The notes beneath the pieces were generated by a model. It was given only the letters and a program-made list of their open reading frames with translations, was not told the DNA's origin and searched no databases. Below are positions 12,812-23,515 of a DNA stretch of 64,000 bases, in pieces; position 1 is the first letter of the stretch; each line of letters starts with the position of its first letter. The translations under genes were made by a program, and so were the position numbers. Source of the stretch: Uranotaenia lowii (Eukaryota; Arthropoda; Insecta; Diptera; Culicidae). The stretch is taken from NCBI RefSeq assembly GCF_029784155.1, contig NC_073691.1, positions 134,722,394-134,786,393 of the forward strand. The letters are read 5' to 3'.

Positions 12812-12900
12812 GAAGCTCAAATAGTACACTGGTTAAGATGTCGGTCTGGCAAGCAAGACCATTTGGTTAGTGATTTGAGTTCGATTCTCCCTACGGGCGC
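12812..12900 (+). ncRNA. tRNA-like sequence, probably a SINE head or tRNA pseudogene
   Basis: An A-box-like TAGTACACTGGTTAAG (12822-12837) is followed by an anticodon-like arm (GGTCT...AGACC around an eight-base loop) and a B-box-like GAGTTCGATTC (12877-12887). The spacing suits an internal RNA polymerase III promoter. The T stem does not pair properly and the acceptor stem is not evident, so it is unlikely to be a working tRNA. A tRNA-derived SINE is the better reading, but no clear poly-A or short tandem tail or target duplication was defined. Confidence 0.45.
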
Positions 12901-13129
12901 TGTGGTTTATATTTTTATTTTCTTGTTTCTGGGATGAATTATCCAATAGGATCGAAATCCCATAAAATGTTTTTCTTGTTTTGCTTGAATGTAGTGGTCA
13001 TGCATCATTTTAGTTGGGAGGCGAGTCCTTATGCCAGTTACGGTTTTTCAAACATATCATCTTCGGCACAGTGCACATTTCAGCGCATTATCGGCACAGA
13101 GATGTGCTAAATAGGCATTGGATTTTTGC

Positions 13130-13345
13130 AACCTCTTCTATGGGTGTGCTCCAAGAACGAGCGTGGTGACTGGCAGCACCGATTACGCTCGGCAAGCAGA
13201 CGCGACAAGGTCGCATGAGGCGAGATATTATCTGGGAGAGGCGCCAGCAGTACAGGTGCGTCAAGATCGAGCGTGGTAACCGGCAGCACCGGCTGCTCGG
13301 CGAGAGAGCAGCAGAGTCGCGTGAGACAGTGGCCGGAAGAGGAGC
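13130..13345. repeat. GC-rich ~110-bp tandem repeat units
   Basis: Repeated landmarks are GATCGAGCGTGGT, then ACCGGCAGCACCG, then CGACAAGGTCGC(A/G)TGAGGCGAGA and GAGAGGCGCNANCAG. They recur at about 12000-12105, 13140-13250, 13255-13345 and, after the inserted element, 15360-15460 and 15465-15570. This marks one repeat family interrupted by the 13348-15353 element. Confidence 0.7.
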
Positions 13346-13347
13346 TA

Positions 13348-15353
13348 GGGTAACGGACCTATTTTGGACCGCTTTGGGAAGTGGCTATGCTATTTTCTGG
13401 AATAAAAAAGCATATGCTACAATTTTCGATTGCTTTATCCGTTCATAACGAAGATCAAGGCTTTTTCTATCGAAAAATATCGTCGTTTGTTGCAATGTAA
13501 CAAGATTTAAGCCTAAAAACACGTTTCTTCAATCATTACTCTGGTCAGTATTTTGGACCACCAGGTTTCTATTTTGGACCACCCTTTGGACCTATTTTGG
13601 ACCACCCTTAAACTAAATAAGTTGTTGTTTTCTAAATTTTGCTATTCTTCGACAGCGATTGATGCGCAATTATACGAATTATTCAGATAATTTTGTCTTT
13701 TCTTATTGTTATAGACTAGTGAAGTTTTGTTTGTTCGATAAGAATAGAATAAAAACAGTAAAATTCCTGTTATATAGTGTGTTCCAAATGTAATGAAAAT
13801 TCTGACAGCACACTGAAATCTCGACGAAATTTGTTCTGCAGTGTTCAATACTGGCCAGTTGGATTATCTTTAGGCTCAATTTTCAGAACGCAAATCTCCT
13901 TCAAGCGACCCAATGATAAGTTGAGAAAATCTGGAATCATGAACTTCGCGACATCAATTGATGCATTTTGACTTCCAAAACCTTGGTGGATTTGGTTTGT
14001 CTTCAGTTCTGTAGATAGATTCAAAAAGATAAAAATGTGCGAGATTTATGCTATCTTTTTAGCCATCTAGAAGCCAGATATTTTTCATAAAAATTCAGTT
14101 TTAAGTCTGATACTAACTTTGTTCTAGAATAAAATTTATAGTTGGAGTAATTTTCCAACAGTTTTTTTTAAATTGCATAATCACAGGGGCTGAAAAACTA
14201 GATTTTTAGTACTTTATCTAAAATTTACACATTCCAACCACCTTTTCCCAAATCTTGAAACATATATAGCTATAATTGAATATATTATTTGATAAAATTG
14301 TTCTAATATTAAATGAGATATTTCAACTATTACAAAAATTAAACTCGTTGCATATTTGCTGATTTGTTGTCGTTTTTTCCAAACCCCTCCTTTATACGGG
14401 TTTTATATTTCGTTTCTTCTACCTACCCAAGTTTTTTTTTCCTCGAAAATCATTCCTGAATGCACTCATTTTACTGGCAATCCTAAATGGTTGAAACTTT
14501 TAGACCAAACTTTCAATAATTTTTCATGAAGCATAAAAAACAATTACTTAATAAAAAATGGTTCAAGTCAAAGTTTTCATGTTTTGAGGCTTCTTTAAGT
14601 TGTAGCTTTTAACAACTGCTTATCAAACAGTTGCCATTGATGTAGATTGTTAGATTAACGTGATTCAAGGCATCGTGCACAAAAAGTAAGTAAAAACTAT
14701 GATTGGCTTGGTTTTATGCCGATTAAAATGAACCTCGTCTAATGGCGAGTTTGGGCTTTAGCGAGTTGATTAAATAAAAACATGCTTTAATTCCAAATTT
14801 TATTCATAATGAGTGATTGAAAGAATGTGCATAATTCTTTCATATCGGCGACAAAAGTTTTATTACGTTCATGAACATTTAACAGCAAGTTTAATACCCA
14901 GGTTATGTTGAGTGGTCCAAAATAAGTCTCTAAGGAATAACGTAGGACCTATTTTCGACATGGGTCAAATTGCTATTAAAACCAGTCATTTTGCTTTTTC
15001 GAGCTTGCAGAATAGTTTTCACGTGTTTTATCATAGCTGTGAACATGTTTGTATTTGTAAAATTCATTACAGCTATGCAGCAAACCTCTTGAAAGTTGAC
15101 TTCAATAATAGCACGTCCTCCTGAAATGGCAATGATTCGGTCCAACTGTGAAAAATCAAAACTTTATTTTCAATTTTCTCTCCGTTAACAACTTACTAAA
15201 ATAAAATTTTAGATGTGATTAAAATCATAAGAAGTAGTTTTAATAATATTTGTTCAAAATTTTCTTGAATAACATGATTTATGAGAGAAATATTGGCAAA
15301 AAGCTACAAGGTGGTCCAAAATATGTACCCGGTCCAAAATAAGTCCGTTACCC
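13348..15353. mobile_element. 2.0-kb TIR element (TA target), non-autonomous
   Basis: The inverted ends begin GGGTAACGGACC and extend 23 bp with one mismatch (13348-13370 and 15331-15353), flanked by TA at 13346-13347 and 15354-15355. The phrase ATTTTGGACCACC recurs inside the left end and near 14.9 and 15.3 kb, giving subterminal repeats. Removing the element joins GAAGAGGAGC-TA-TCAGTGCG, which fits the GAGAGGCGCTATCGG motif of the surrounding tandem repeat and confirms the borders. No transposase was recognised inside. A TA target suggests a Tc1/mariner-type or similar family. Confidence 0.8.
14930..15160 (-). CDS. Possible terminal exon carried inside the TIR element
   Basis: On the minus strand a T-rich run with TTTTTCACAG precedes about 72 open codons (LDRIIAISGGRAIIEVNF, then EVCCIAVMNFTNTNMF) up to a stop at about 14930. 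This looks like an acceptor plus a last exon. No family is recognised. It could be a captured host exon, part of a lost transposase or a chance frame. Confidence 0.2.
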   Translation of the reverse strand, partial: FDFSQLDRIIAISGGRAIIEVNFQEVCCIAVMNFTNTNMFTAMIKHVKTILQARKSKMTGFNSNLTHVENRSYVIP

Positions 15354-15355
15354 TA

Positions 15356-15760
15356 TCAGTGCGAAAGGTGTTTCGAGATCGAGTGCTGCGACCGACAGCA
15401 CCAGCTACTCTCAGGTGAGACGCAACGAAGCGGCCAAAAGAGGCGCCATCAGCAACAAGACGCGCTTCGGGATCAAGTGTGGTGGCCAGCAGCAGTGGTT
15501 ACGCTCGGGCGAGACGCGACAGAGTCGCGTGAGGCGAAACAGTGTCAGGGAGAGGCGCTATCGGAATCGAGCGCTGTGCTCAGGCATTTCAATTGTGCTC
15601 CGAAGAAGCGCGACCGGATCGCGTGCGGCCTCCGCCTCCTACGGAAAAGCAGCGTCAGTGGAAGATTCAAACGGTCGCCCAAGCATGAGGCGACACTGTG
15701 AGATGCACGACTGGTCCCGGGTGATAACCCCAATGAAGCGTAAGTGAAAATCCTTTGACG
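15356..15760. repeat. GC-rich repeat block, right part
   Basis: Continues the tandem repeat family of 13.1-13.35 kb after the inserted element, with two more units carrying GATCGAGTGCTGCGACCGAC and GAGACGCGACAGAGTCGCG motifs. It ends near 15.75 kb, where the sequence returns to AT-rich composition. Confidence 0.65.
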
Positions 15761-17802
15761 AGACACACATGTAGTAGCTGAAAAAGAGGGGGTTTGCACA
15801 TGATGCCAAAATAGAAAATTTAGCTTAATCCTTGAATTATTTTTTATGTAGCTTTGACCACGGATCCGCCCCCGTAATAACACACTCTCAAGTCCCCTGT
15901 AAATTTTATCCAATTTTTTTATATGGATATCACGAAGCAAAGTTGAGTTTATCGAGCTGAGAATTCTGTATAATTTGTTTGAAATTTAAAACGTAGGAAA
16001 TGATTAAAAAAACAAAAACCTCTCAATAAAAAAAATCCTTCTATCATTTAACCTTCGTCTTAGATTGAACACCATGAGGTGCATCAACTTTCTACATGTT
16101 TCACGGTCGGAAAACCTGATCAAATTGACAACCGCAATTTGTCTCACTTGCTACTAGGAATAAACCACTCATAACACACTGACACTCATCATTATCGTAT
16201 CCATCGGAAAGGCACTCGCTATCGCCAAAGTTTAATTCAAATGAGCGTTAGACCACACGTTCCGTTTTGCACCTGTGCCATTGACCTTAAGATGGCAACA
16301 AGTTTCTGACCAACTTTCTTCTGAACTTAACTCCTCAGGACCTGTTTGTTTAAGTTTTATTTCATTCGCTTAAACTGTTTGATACTCAAGGTAGAAAAAA
16401 AATCCTCACTTAACTTGTCCCCAAGTGCGACATCTAGCAAAAATTTTCCTTTTTCCACTCTCAGCCAGTCTCAAGATGAAAGTGAAAACAAATATTTTCC
16501 ATGCTTTATATCGTAACTGCGACAGTTATATCAAAAGCTGTTCCTGGACCAGCGAAGATTTGCCGTCTTCCCACTTGACAGTGCTCAGGCAACTAGTTTT
16601 GAAAGTAAAGCTTATCGATTACGCTCTTTTTCTCGAACTAGTCCAGATGTGATTCAACTTTTTCTGCCAGCTTGTTCGGTTGGTCTGTAGAAGGAATCCA
16701 TAAACGAGATAGAGGTGTTAAATTTTTCCACCAGTTTTTTCCCCGCGGGATCTTCGAAACGACCCAGTGATAAATAATGAATTGTTTACCTACTGATAGC
16801 TCAAGTAAACGTGCAAGCGCGAAGAAAGATAACTCGACTTCTCGAAAATTACATGCTCGATTAGTACTTCTGAAAAGTAGAAACAGGGGTATCAATGCTA
16901 ATGATAGTTGGATTGAGAGATTATTGTTTTGAACACTTCATACATTTTGAACGTAACATAACAACAATTATCAAATTGGAATGGACAATTGGATGAAATC
17001 AAGTTATTGGTTTTGTCTCAGAAATATTGGTGTTGATTATCTAAAATTTCATTAGTATGATCTGAATCTGACATTTCCATAAAAAATAAATTTAAAAAAA
17101 TGGCACGTTCTTTGAGTGTAAAATTCATTGCGCAATAATGTTAACAAATATCTGCACTTTTTACTTACGGAACCTGTAAAGTTTATTCTGAAGCGCAAAA
17201 TGAACTTCCAAGACTTTCGATGGCTTGAAAATGAGCACCATAATCCTGATACATACATAGTACATATTCCACATATTGAAACTTCCCTATTTAATTAATT
17301 ATTGACGCTTTACCTACATATTTTTTCCTTCGACGCCATTTCATCTCTGAGCTGCCATTTGTGGTTCTTACCACTTATTGCCAATATCGATAACTAGCAG
17401 GTCGGAAAAATTCCCAATGGTTCAAGTCCATGCAGCATGATTCAAAAATGAAAAAAACAAATTAAGGGTCAAAGGATTGTTAAACCTGTATTTTTTTTCA
17501 TCATTTTTCTGGCAGTGTATGTAAGGAAACGTAAAACAAAATGAAAAAATGATCAATTTAATACCAGTCATATAAGTGCAAACGAATTCATCATTCAAGT
17601 GTAGTGTGGATTGATAAAATACATACCGGACGTGGGCAACAAGTTTCTATCATGACACTTTTTTATTCATATGGGCTCAAAGGTTGATGTCAATCAGCTT
17701 GGTAACAAGGCAGAACATCAGAAGAAGTGAATCATCTTGGTATTTTTTGAATTCATGCTAGATGAAAAGAGTGTGGTATTGCATTTTTTTCCGGACTAAG
17801 TG
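15761..17802. other. Non-coding AT-rich sequence
   Basis: No supportable gene, RNA or repeat was found. The frames present are under 90 codons and have no recognisable domain. Confidence 0.5.
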
Positions 17803-18213
17803 AAGGGTGTTCGGATCAAAAAGTGTTCAAACTAAATCACGTGTAAATCGATTATTTAGAAAAAAATCAAAGAAAAAATCAAAGTGTCTTTCTTTTTGAA
17901 GTTCAATATGTATACAAGACGGAAAAAATATTCAGTTAAGATTCTGGTCGACCTAGTTCAAATTGGCGAGACCTTCGTTTGCCGCCTGCCATCAGATTTT
18001 GTACCGTTTCCTTATCCACTTCCGCAGAACGCCAATTTGCTTCGAACTGATTCTCGTTGCTTACAGTTTTTTGAGTCTTCTTACGATTTTGCTTGACTAT
18101 CGTCCAAAATTTTTCGATTCGGTGCAGATTGGTGTGTTGGGAGGGTTCTCATCCTTGGGAAAAAACCTGCATGTTGTTATCGGCATACCACTCCTGACCA
18201 CTTTTTCATAATA

Positions 18214-19785
18214 CAGTGAGCAAAATAAGAATAGCACCACTATGTGTTTTGCTTGTTAAAATATGAATGATTGAAAATTTCGAAAATTTTCTTCCACAGT
18301 TTGTTCTGAATTGCTTAACGGATAAATCAAGCATAAGTTTACTTTTTTTGGACGTAGCAATTGGCGTTGAGGTTCAAAAATGTGAAAAAAGTGTGCGAAA
18401 TAAGAATAGCACCACTTGAGTTTTTCAACAAAAACAAGATTATTTTTAAACATTTACTGTGTAAAAGTGAATAATAATGCTTCTACGAGTTATTTGAATA
18501 GATAACTGCATTTCAAGGAGTTTTCCAGAATTCCAAAGATTTTCAAAGGGTTTGAAATGGGGTTTTAAGAGATGCTCCTCTAGCGTTAAGGAATTTGATA
18601 TTTGAGCAGTAATTATTTATCAAACTACTTACTTTCTTCATTAAAATGACTTAAAATGATGAAACAAACATTCGGGATTAATTTTGAATCAGAAAAATAG
18701 GTTGGAAATCAAAAACTTAGATTTTGTTCAGTAAACTACACTTTTTCCAGTTTCAAGTCGTAGATGGCAGCACTATCTTGCAGTTAAAACCAAACTTAGT
18801 CTCAACATTGATTTTCCAGGTTTATTTAGACCCATATTCATCATTTTGAAGTATTTTTCCATCACAGTTTTGTGAAAGTTCACGCTGCAGAAAGCTTTTC
18901 CGGATTTCCAAAAGAATCACAAAAATGTACAACCGCCAAAATTCCTGCTCATCTCAACTTCCGATTCAATTGCAAATCATACCAATAATACTGCTAGACG
19001 TCTGGTGCATCAAGCTCCATCGCAAAGTATAACTTTATTCTGATAATCGGTCCAAAAAATCACTTTTAGTGACCTTGATACAATTCTAATATTTTTTGGA
19101 TTTAGTGATCTTAGAATTTCCAAAGCGTTCACACGGTACATGTATTTATTTCTTGATCCATCATCATCCAGCACTCCCTAATTAATCCCGGATATTCGAA
19201 AATGGGCATGAATTTGCTGCCATCTATGACTTAAAACTAGAGAAATAGTGTTTGACTATTTAAAAACATTAGTATTTTTTAATACTAACCTGCTTTTTGG
19301 ATTCAAACTTAGCCACAAATCTATGTTTCATCATTTTGCATCATACTTATGAATGTTAATGAAGAAATCAAGCAGTTTGATAAAATTTTATAGCTCAAAT
19401 ATTAAATTCCTTAACGCTAGAGGAGCATCTAATAAAACCCCCTTTTAATACCTTTAAAAACCTTTGGAATTCTGAAAAACTCATTTAAATGCTATTATCT
19501 GTTCAAATATTTCGTAGAAGCATCATTATTCACTTTTACACAGTAAATTTTTTAGTATAATTTTATTTTTGTTGAAAAATTCAAGTGGTGCTATTCTTAT
19601 TTCATACCCTTTTTCACATTTTTGGTCCTCAACGCCAATTGCTACGTCCAAAAAAAGAAAACTTATGCTTGATTTATCCGTTAAGCAATTCAGAACAAAC
19701 TGTGGAAGAAAATTTTCGAAATTTTCAATCATTCATATTTTAACAAGCAAAACACATAGTGGTGCTATTCTTATTTCGCTCACTG
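18214..19785. mobile_element. 1.57-kb foldback TIR element inside the transposase
   Basis: Ends start CAGTGAGCAAAATAAGAATA on the left (CAGTGAGCGAAATAAGAATA on the right, complemented), flanked by TA at 18212-18213 and 19786-19787. The inverted arms run at least 240 bp (for example AATTGGCGTTGAGG against CCTCAACGCCAATT). Matching pairs recur further in, such as GATGCTCCTCTAGCGTTAAG (18.56 kb) against its complement near 19.41 kb, so most of the element can fold on itself. It carries no coding sequence. Precise removal restores the transposase codons for DLASCYYEKVV. Confidence 0.9.
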
Positions 19786-20021
19786 TAGCAGGATGCCAAA
19801 TCAGGCCAAAACAGTACAGACAACTCATTTTTCTTCAGGAAAGGCAGCAAACGTTTTAGAAGACACTCTTTTGCGTAAATTTCCTGGTTGGCTGTCCCGG
19901 CTGCATCAAAAATTTTCTTTACAAACCCCAGGTACAGGGAGGTTCCCAAACGAGATATTTCTTGGCAAACTTTGATAATTTAAAATGCTTGAAAATGTTT
20001 GTCGCCTTTCTCCTTCCGGTT

Positions 20022-21420
20022 GCTGTATAAGAGCACCTGCAACGGTTCAGGTCTAAATATTGGTTTTAGGTATACCAGATTAAGCAAAATTTGAAATTTT
20101 GGAATCAGCTAAAACACGCGCTCCCCACCGGTGTGATGGCAAATTTAAAACGGGTACACTTTTTTTGCAGACGCTCAATAATTGAGAAGAAAAAACTCAT
20201 TTTAATTGAAAAATTGCTAAGTTTTGAGTTTTACACCGTCATTATTCTACCAGGATTTCATTAGCTTAAAGTCGTTTTAATGAAGTTTGTTCGAAACAAG
20301 TAGAAATGGATTGACGATTAAATACCTTTCTTTTTCCAATTGACTACGACCGATTTCTTCCAGGCCGTAACGAAACCCCATGTCGAGCTGGATCGGTTTT
20401 GACTCTTTTGACTAGTTTCAACTTGCTTCATTGACAACGACCTTACTAGTTTCGACCAAAACATTGACTAATTGAACAACTACCAGTTGGCAGAAACCAG
20501 TTGAAACCGATTTTTATCTATGATTGAACGAAGCTTAAAAAGCCAAAATGACTATACGCAGCGAGAAAAAAAGCTTAATTGAAACAAAAAAAAAAACATT
20601 TTTCTTTTAAAAATTGACTAGTTTAGGGGTGCTGATTCCAAATATTAATTTAGTTTACCAGTTCTTGTTTATAGGTAAAAATTCTTTTAACATATTTGAG
20701 CTTTTGTTTGGGCAAACAAAACAGATTGGCAAACATGCTCCTTTTAAGAATTCTTAAGTAAAATTTTCATGATTATCAGTATACTGATAGTTTTAGTTAT
20801 AGATATTGTTTGTATTGTAGCAGACGGCTTTTTTAGCCAGAAATTGAAAGGATTTTTTTCTAAGAATCATGTCAGTTTAGTCAACGTTATCGAACAATAT
20901 ATCATATATCACGGTTTTTATGTTAAAATCGTGAAATATGATATATTGTTCGTGTAGATTATAAATATTGTTAACAACTTTTGACAAAAATCGGTCATCA
21001 CACTGATATTCAAATTTTTAAAAAATTTTTAGAGTTTATTGTTGTTTTGCGTTAATTTCATTAGAATGCTTCTGTTATTTTCCTTTTCTTATTCATATAA
21101 CGTTTGAACTCGAGAAACGCTGACTGGGCTCACTAATTCGTTGAGACCAAAAGCTATTTATTAAAATATAAAGTCAAGAATAGTGTGACATACATTTTTT
21201 ATACTTGATACGGTTTTTTGTTAACATGTTTTCTTAATTTGTGTTACGTATTGACAGGTTTTGGCGGGAAAAAACATTCAAATAATTTCTCAAAAAGAAA
21301 CAATTATTACACCCAATGCTACCCAAACATGTGTGAAAGTAATCATCATTGGCTAAAATTTTCTCACCGTGAACCCCAAACGTCTAAATCGGTCTGTCGT
21401 ATACGTCGTATATTTTGAAA
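20022..21420 (+). repeat. Dispersed repeat, copy 1 (inverted partner at 55.9-57.07 kb)
   Basis: Starts TAAGAGCACCTGCAACGGTT and shares long similar stretches with the reverse complement of 55942-57066, best at both ends (20031-20310 and about 21060-21420), while the centres differ. In copy 2 the far end is CTAAGGGCTGTCCCAACGGT, which resembles the start in inverted form, so the family may have imperfect TIRs. Copy 1 is cut at 21420 by RTE copy B. No coding region was recognised. Confidence 0.7.
20891..20952. repeat. 62-nt near-perfect hairpin
   Basis: The arms CGAACAATATATCATATATC and GATATATTGTTCG extend to a 28-bp stem with one mismatch and one potential G-U pair around a six-base loop (TATGTT). 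It lies in the divergent centre of repeat copy 1. Size and pairing resemble a pre-miRNA, but an AT-rich palindrome from a decayed MITE is equally possible. Confidence 0.6.
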
Positions 21421-23070
21421 TCCTTCCGCTTTTTTCACGACTTCCGCTGATAATTCGCCTCCGGATCTCACGGCTGGTGTCATTGTCTGCGGTCACCAGT
21501 GAGCCGAGATAGACAAAGTCTTCGACTATCTCCAGCTCGTCGCCGTCGATCGTGACCTTGTTATTACTGGACAAGCGGGTTCGGTCGGTCTCGGATCCGC
21601 AGGCCAGCATGTACTTCGTCTTCGACGTATTAATCATCAACCCAATCCTTCCTGCTTTGCGTTTCAGTTTGCGGTAGATGTCTTCCACCGCCGCAGATGA
21701 TCTGCGGACTATATCAATGTCATCGGCAAAGCAGATAAGTTGACTGGATCTGTTGAAAATCGTGCCCCGCATTTCGCTCACCGCTCGTCGAATAACACCT
21801 TCTAGCGCCACGTTAAACATCATGCAGGATAGACCATCACCTTGTCGAAGCCCCCTGCGCGATTCGAATGAACTCGACAATTCAACCGAAACCCGCACAC
21901 AGCACTGCGTTCCATCCATCGTCGCCTTGATCAGTCTGATCAGCTTCCCGGAAAAGCCGTTCTCGTCCATGATTTTCCATTGCTCGTAACGGTCGATCAT
22001 GTTGTATGCGGCTTTGAAGTCGATGAATAGATGGTGCGTAGGGACTTGGTGTTCCCGGCATTTTCGGAGGATGTGCCGTAATGTGAATATCTGGTCCGTC
22101 GTTGACCGTCCCTCCATGAAGCCGGCCTGATGACTTCCCACGAATCTGTTTGCTTGTGCCGTTAGGCGGCGGAGTAGGATTCGGGACAACACTTTGTAGG
22201 CGGCATTTAGGACAGTGATCGCTCGGTAGTTCTCACAGTCCAATTTTTCGCCCTTCTTGTAGATGGGGCATATTACCCCCTCCTTCCACTCCTCCGGTAG
22301 CTGTTCTATGTCCTAGATCCGGACTATCAACCGGTGTAGGCAATCGGCCAACTTGTCCGGGCCCATTTTGATGAGTTCAGCTGCGATGCTATCCTTCCCA
22401 GCCGACTTGTTTCTATTCAGCTGGCGAATGGCTTCTTTAATCTCACTCATCGTTGGGAGTGGCTCCTCTACGTCGTTGGCTACGCCGGCGATGTATCTTC
22501 CCCCACCGTCTTGATCTCCTGCATGTGCGCTTTTCAGGTGTTCATCGAAGTGTTGCTTCCTCCTTTTGATCACCTCACGATTGTCCGTCAGGATGCATCC
22601 GTCCTTATCCCGGCACATTTCGGCTTGCAGCACGAAGCCTTTGCGGGTTGCGTTAAGTTTCTGATAGAACTTTCGTGTTTCTTGGGAACGATGCAGCTGC
22701 TCCAGCTCCTCGAGCTCCTCCTCCTCCTGGCGGCGCTTTTTCTCCTGGAAAATTCGGACTCGCTGCCTCTTCCGCTGTCGGTGATTTTCCACATTTCGAC
22801 GGGTGCCTCTTTGCACTACTGCCGCCCGCGCGGCATTCTCTTCGTCCATCACCCTCCTACACCCCTCGTCGAACCAGTAGTTCCGTCGAGTTCGCTCCAC
22901 ATAACCGATGACGTTCTCCGCAGCACTGTTGATGGCTGTCTTGATGGTATCCCAACAGTCCTCGAGAGGGGCTTCATCAAGCTCGCCCTCTGCCGGCAGC
23001 GCTGCTTCGACCGATTGCGCGTAGTCTGCCGCGACCTCAGGTTGCTTCAGTCGCGCGATATTTAACCGTT
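21421..23070 (-). mobile_element. RTE-like LINE copy B, truncated at both ends
   Basis: This minus-strand copy begins in the linker after the endonuclease and runs through the RT. It lacks the endonuclease at its 5' side and the C-terminal zinc/HVARM region at its 3' side. It sits within the ITmD37E-like transposon, directly against the dispersed repeat. It is GC-richer than its surroundings, and its coding frame is nearly clean. Confidence 0.85.
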
Positions 23071-23090
23071 GTAGACGACAATCCCATCTA
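21421..23090 (-). pseudogene. RTE-like reverse transcriptase, one nonsense codon
   Basis: Frame 22313-23101 gives the linker (LEDCWDTIKTAINSAAENVI, a Glu/Arg-rich coil, then MSEIKEAIRQLNRNKSAGKD). A TAG at 22313-22315 replaces the Trp of the IWDIEQLPEEW motif seen in copy C. The same frame then continues (from 22312 down to about 21420) with the RT core: DCENYRAITVLNAAYKVLSR, SHQAGFMEGRSTTDQI, LFIDFKAAYN, GLRQGDGLSCMMFN and the catalytic CFADDIDI. It ends with FVYLGSLVTADNDTSREIRR before the junction. Only one stop over some 550 codons suggests a fairly young copy. Confidence 0.88.
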
Positions 23091-23515
23091 ATTGGCGACA
23101 TCTCGAACGGAGAGATTGGAGTTTCACTTGAAAGTGCTAACCACTCTTCCGTTCGTCACTGCGGCTCCCAGATTTCGGATTCCTCCAGTTTTCAGCTTCC
23201 TAGTTGTCGAAATACGTTCCCCGAACACTTTCATTATTTTGGTGACGGTTTATTTCGCCACATTCAACGATTTTGCTATTTCTGCGTGCGTTTAGTTTGG
23301 ATTTTCACGACGCATGTACAAAATTCTGATTCGTAGCTTTTCTTGCATGGACGCTATTTTGAAAACTAAAGATCTAATGTCGAAAGCCAAATAGAAGCAT
23401 CATTCTACACATTCACACCTACAAAATGAGGGGTGCTCAGTTTTTTTATATAAACGATTAGAAAAAAATATATGGCGAATTTAAATTGACCACTTTTTGA
23501 TCCGAACACCCTTTA

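Larger units (their letters stand above)
11160..13345. repeat. GC-richer repeat block, left part (possible transposon leader)
   Basis: This block is clearly richer in GC than its surroundings and holds several imperfect tandem repeats. Two units of roughly 130 bp at about 11655-11790 and 11800-11900 share a GGAAG(A/G)..ACCAGAAG core. An 83-codon open frame (11181-11432), rich in Lys, Arg and Glu, ends just before a possible splice donor. The right part of the block is at 15356-15760, beyond an inserted element. It may be the untranslated leader of a retroelement; no protein domain was recognised. Confidence 0.45.
17945..23348 (-). pseudogene. ITmD37E-like transposase in three separated pieces
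   Basis: N-terminal piece (about 23075-23348): EKLRIRILYMRREN, AEIAKSLNVAK, VTKIMKVFGERIS and SVRDVA, a pair of helix-turn-helix regions. Middle piece (19788-20021): FKLSKFAKKYLVWEPP through CLLKRLLPFLKKNELSVL to FWPDLASCY, which carries the second catalytic Asp. C-terminal piece (17945-18211): YEKVVRSGM, NPPNTPI and a degenerate ESKNF region where the third acidic residue belongs, with stops. About 80 codons with the first catalytic Asp motif are lost between the N-terminal and middle pieces. It is inactive. Confidence 0.8.
17803..23513 (-). mobile_element. Second ITmD37E-like transposon, expanded by nested insertions
   Basis: The ends are a 23-bp perfect inverted repeat beginning AAGGGTGTTCGGATC (17803-17825 and 23491-23513). 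TA follows the right end (23514-23515); the left flank is TG, probably a mutated TA. Parts of one minus-strand transposase are spread inside: N-terminus at 23.1-23.35 kb, middle at 19.8-20.02 kb, C-terminus at 17.95-18.2 kb. Three later insertions account for most of the 5.7 kb: a foldback element (18214-19785), a dispersed repeat (about 20022-21420) and an RTE copy (about 21421-23070). Confidence 0.85.

Noticed and set aside
12812..12900. Functional tRNA gene
   Set aside because: A- and B-box-like motifs exist, but the T stem does not pair and the loop sizes are wrong. It is reported as a tRNA-like SINE head or pseudogene.
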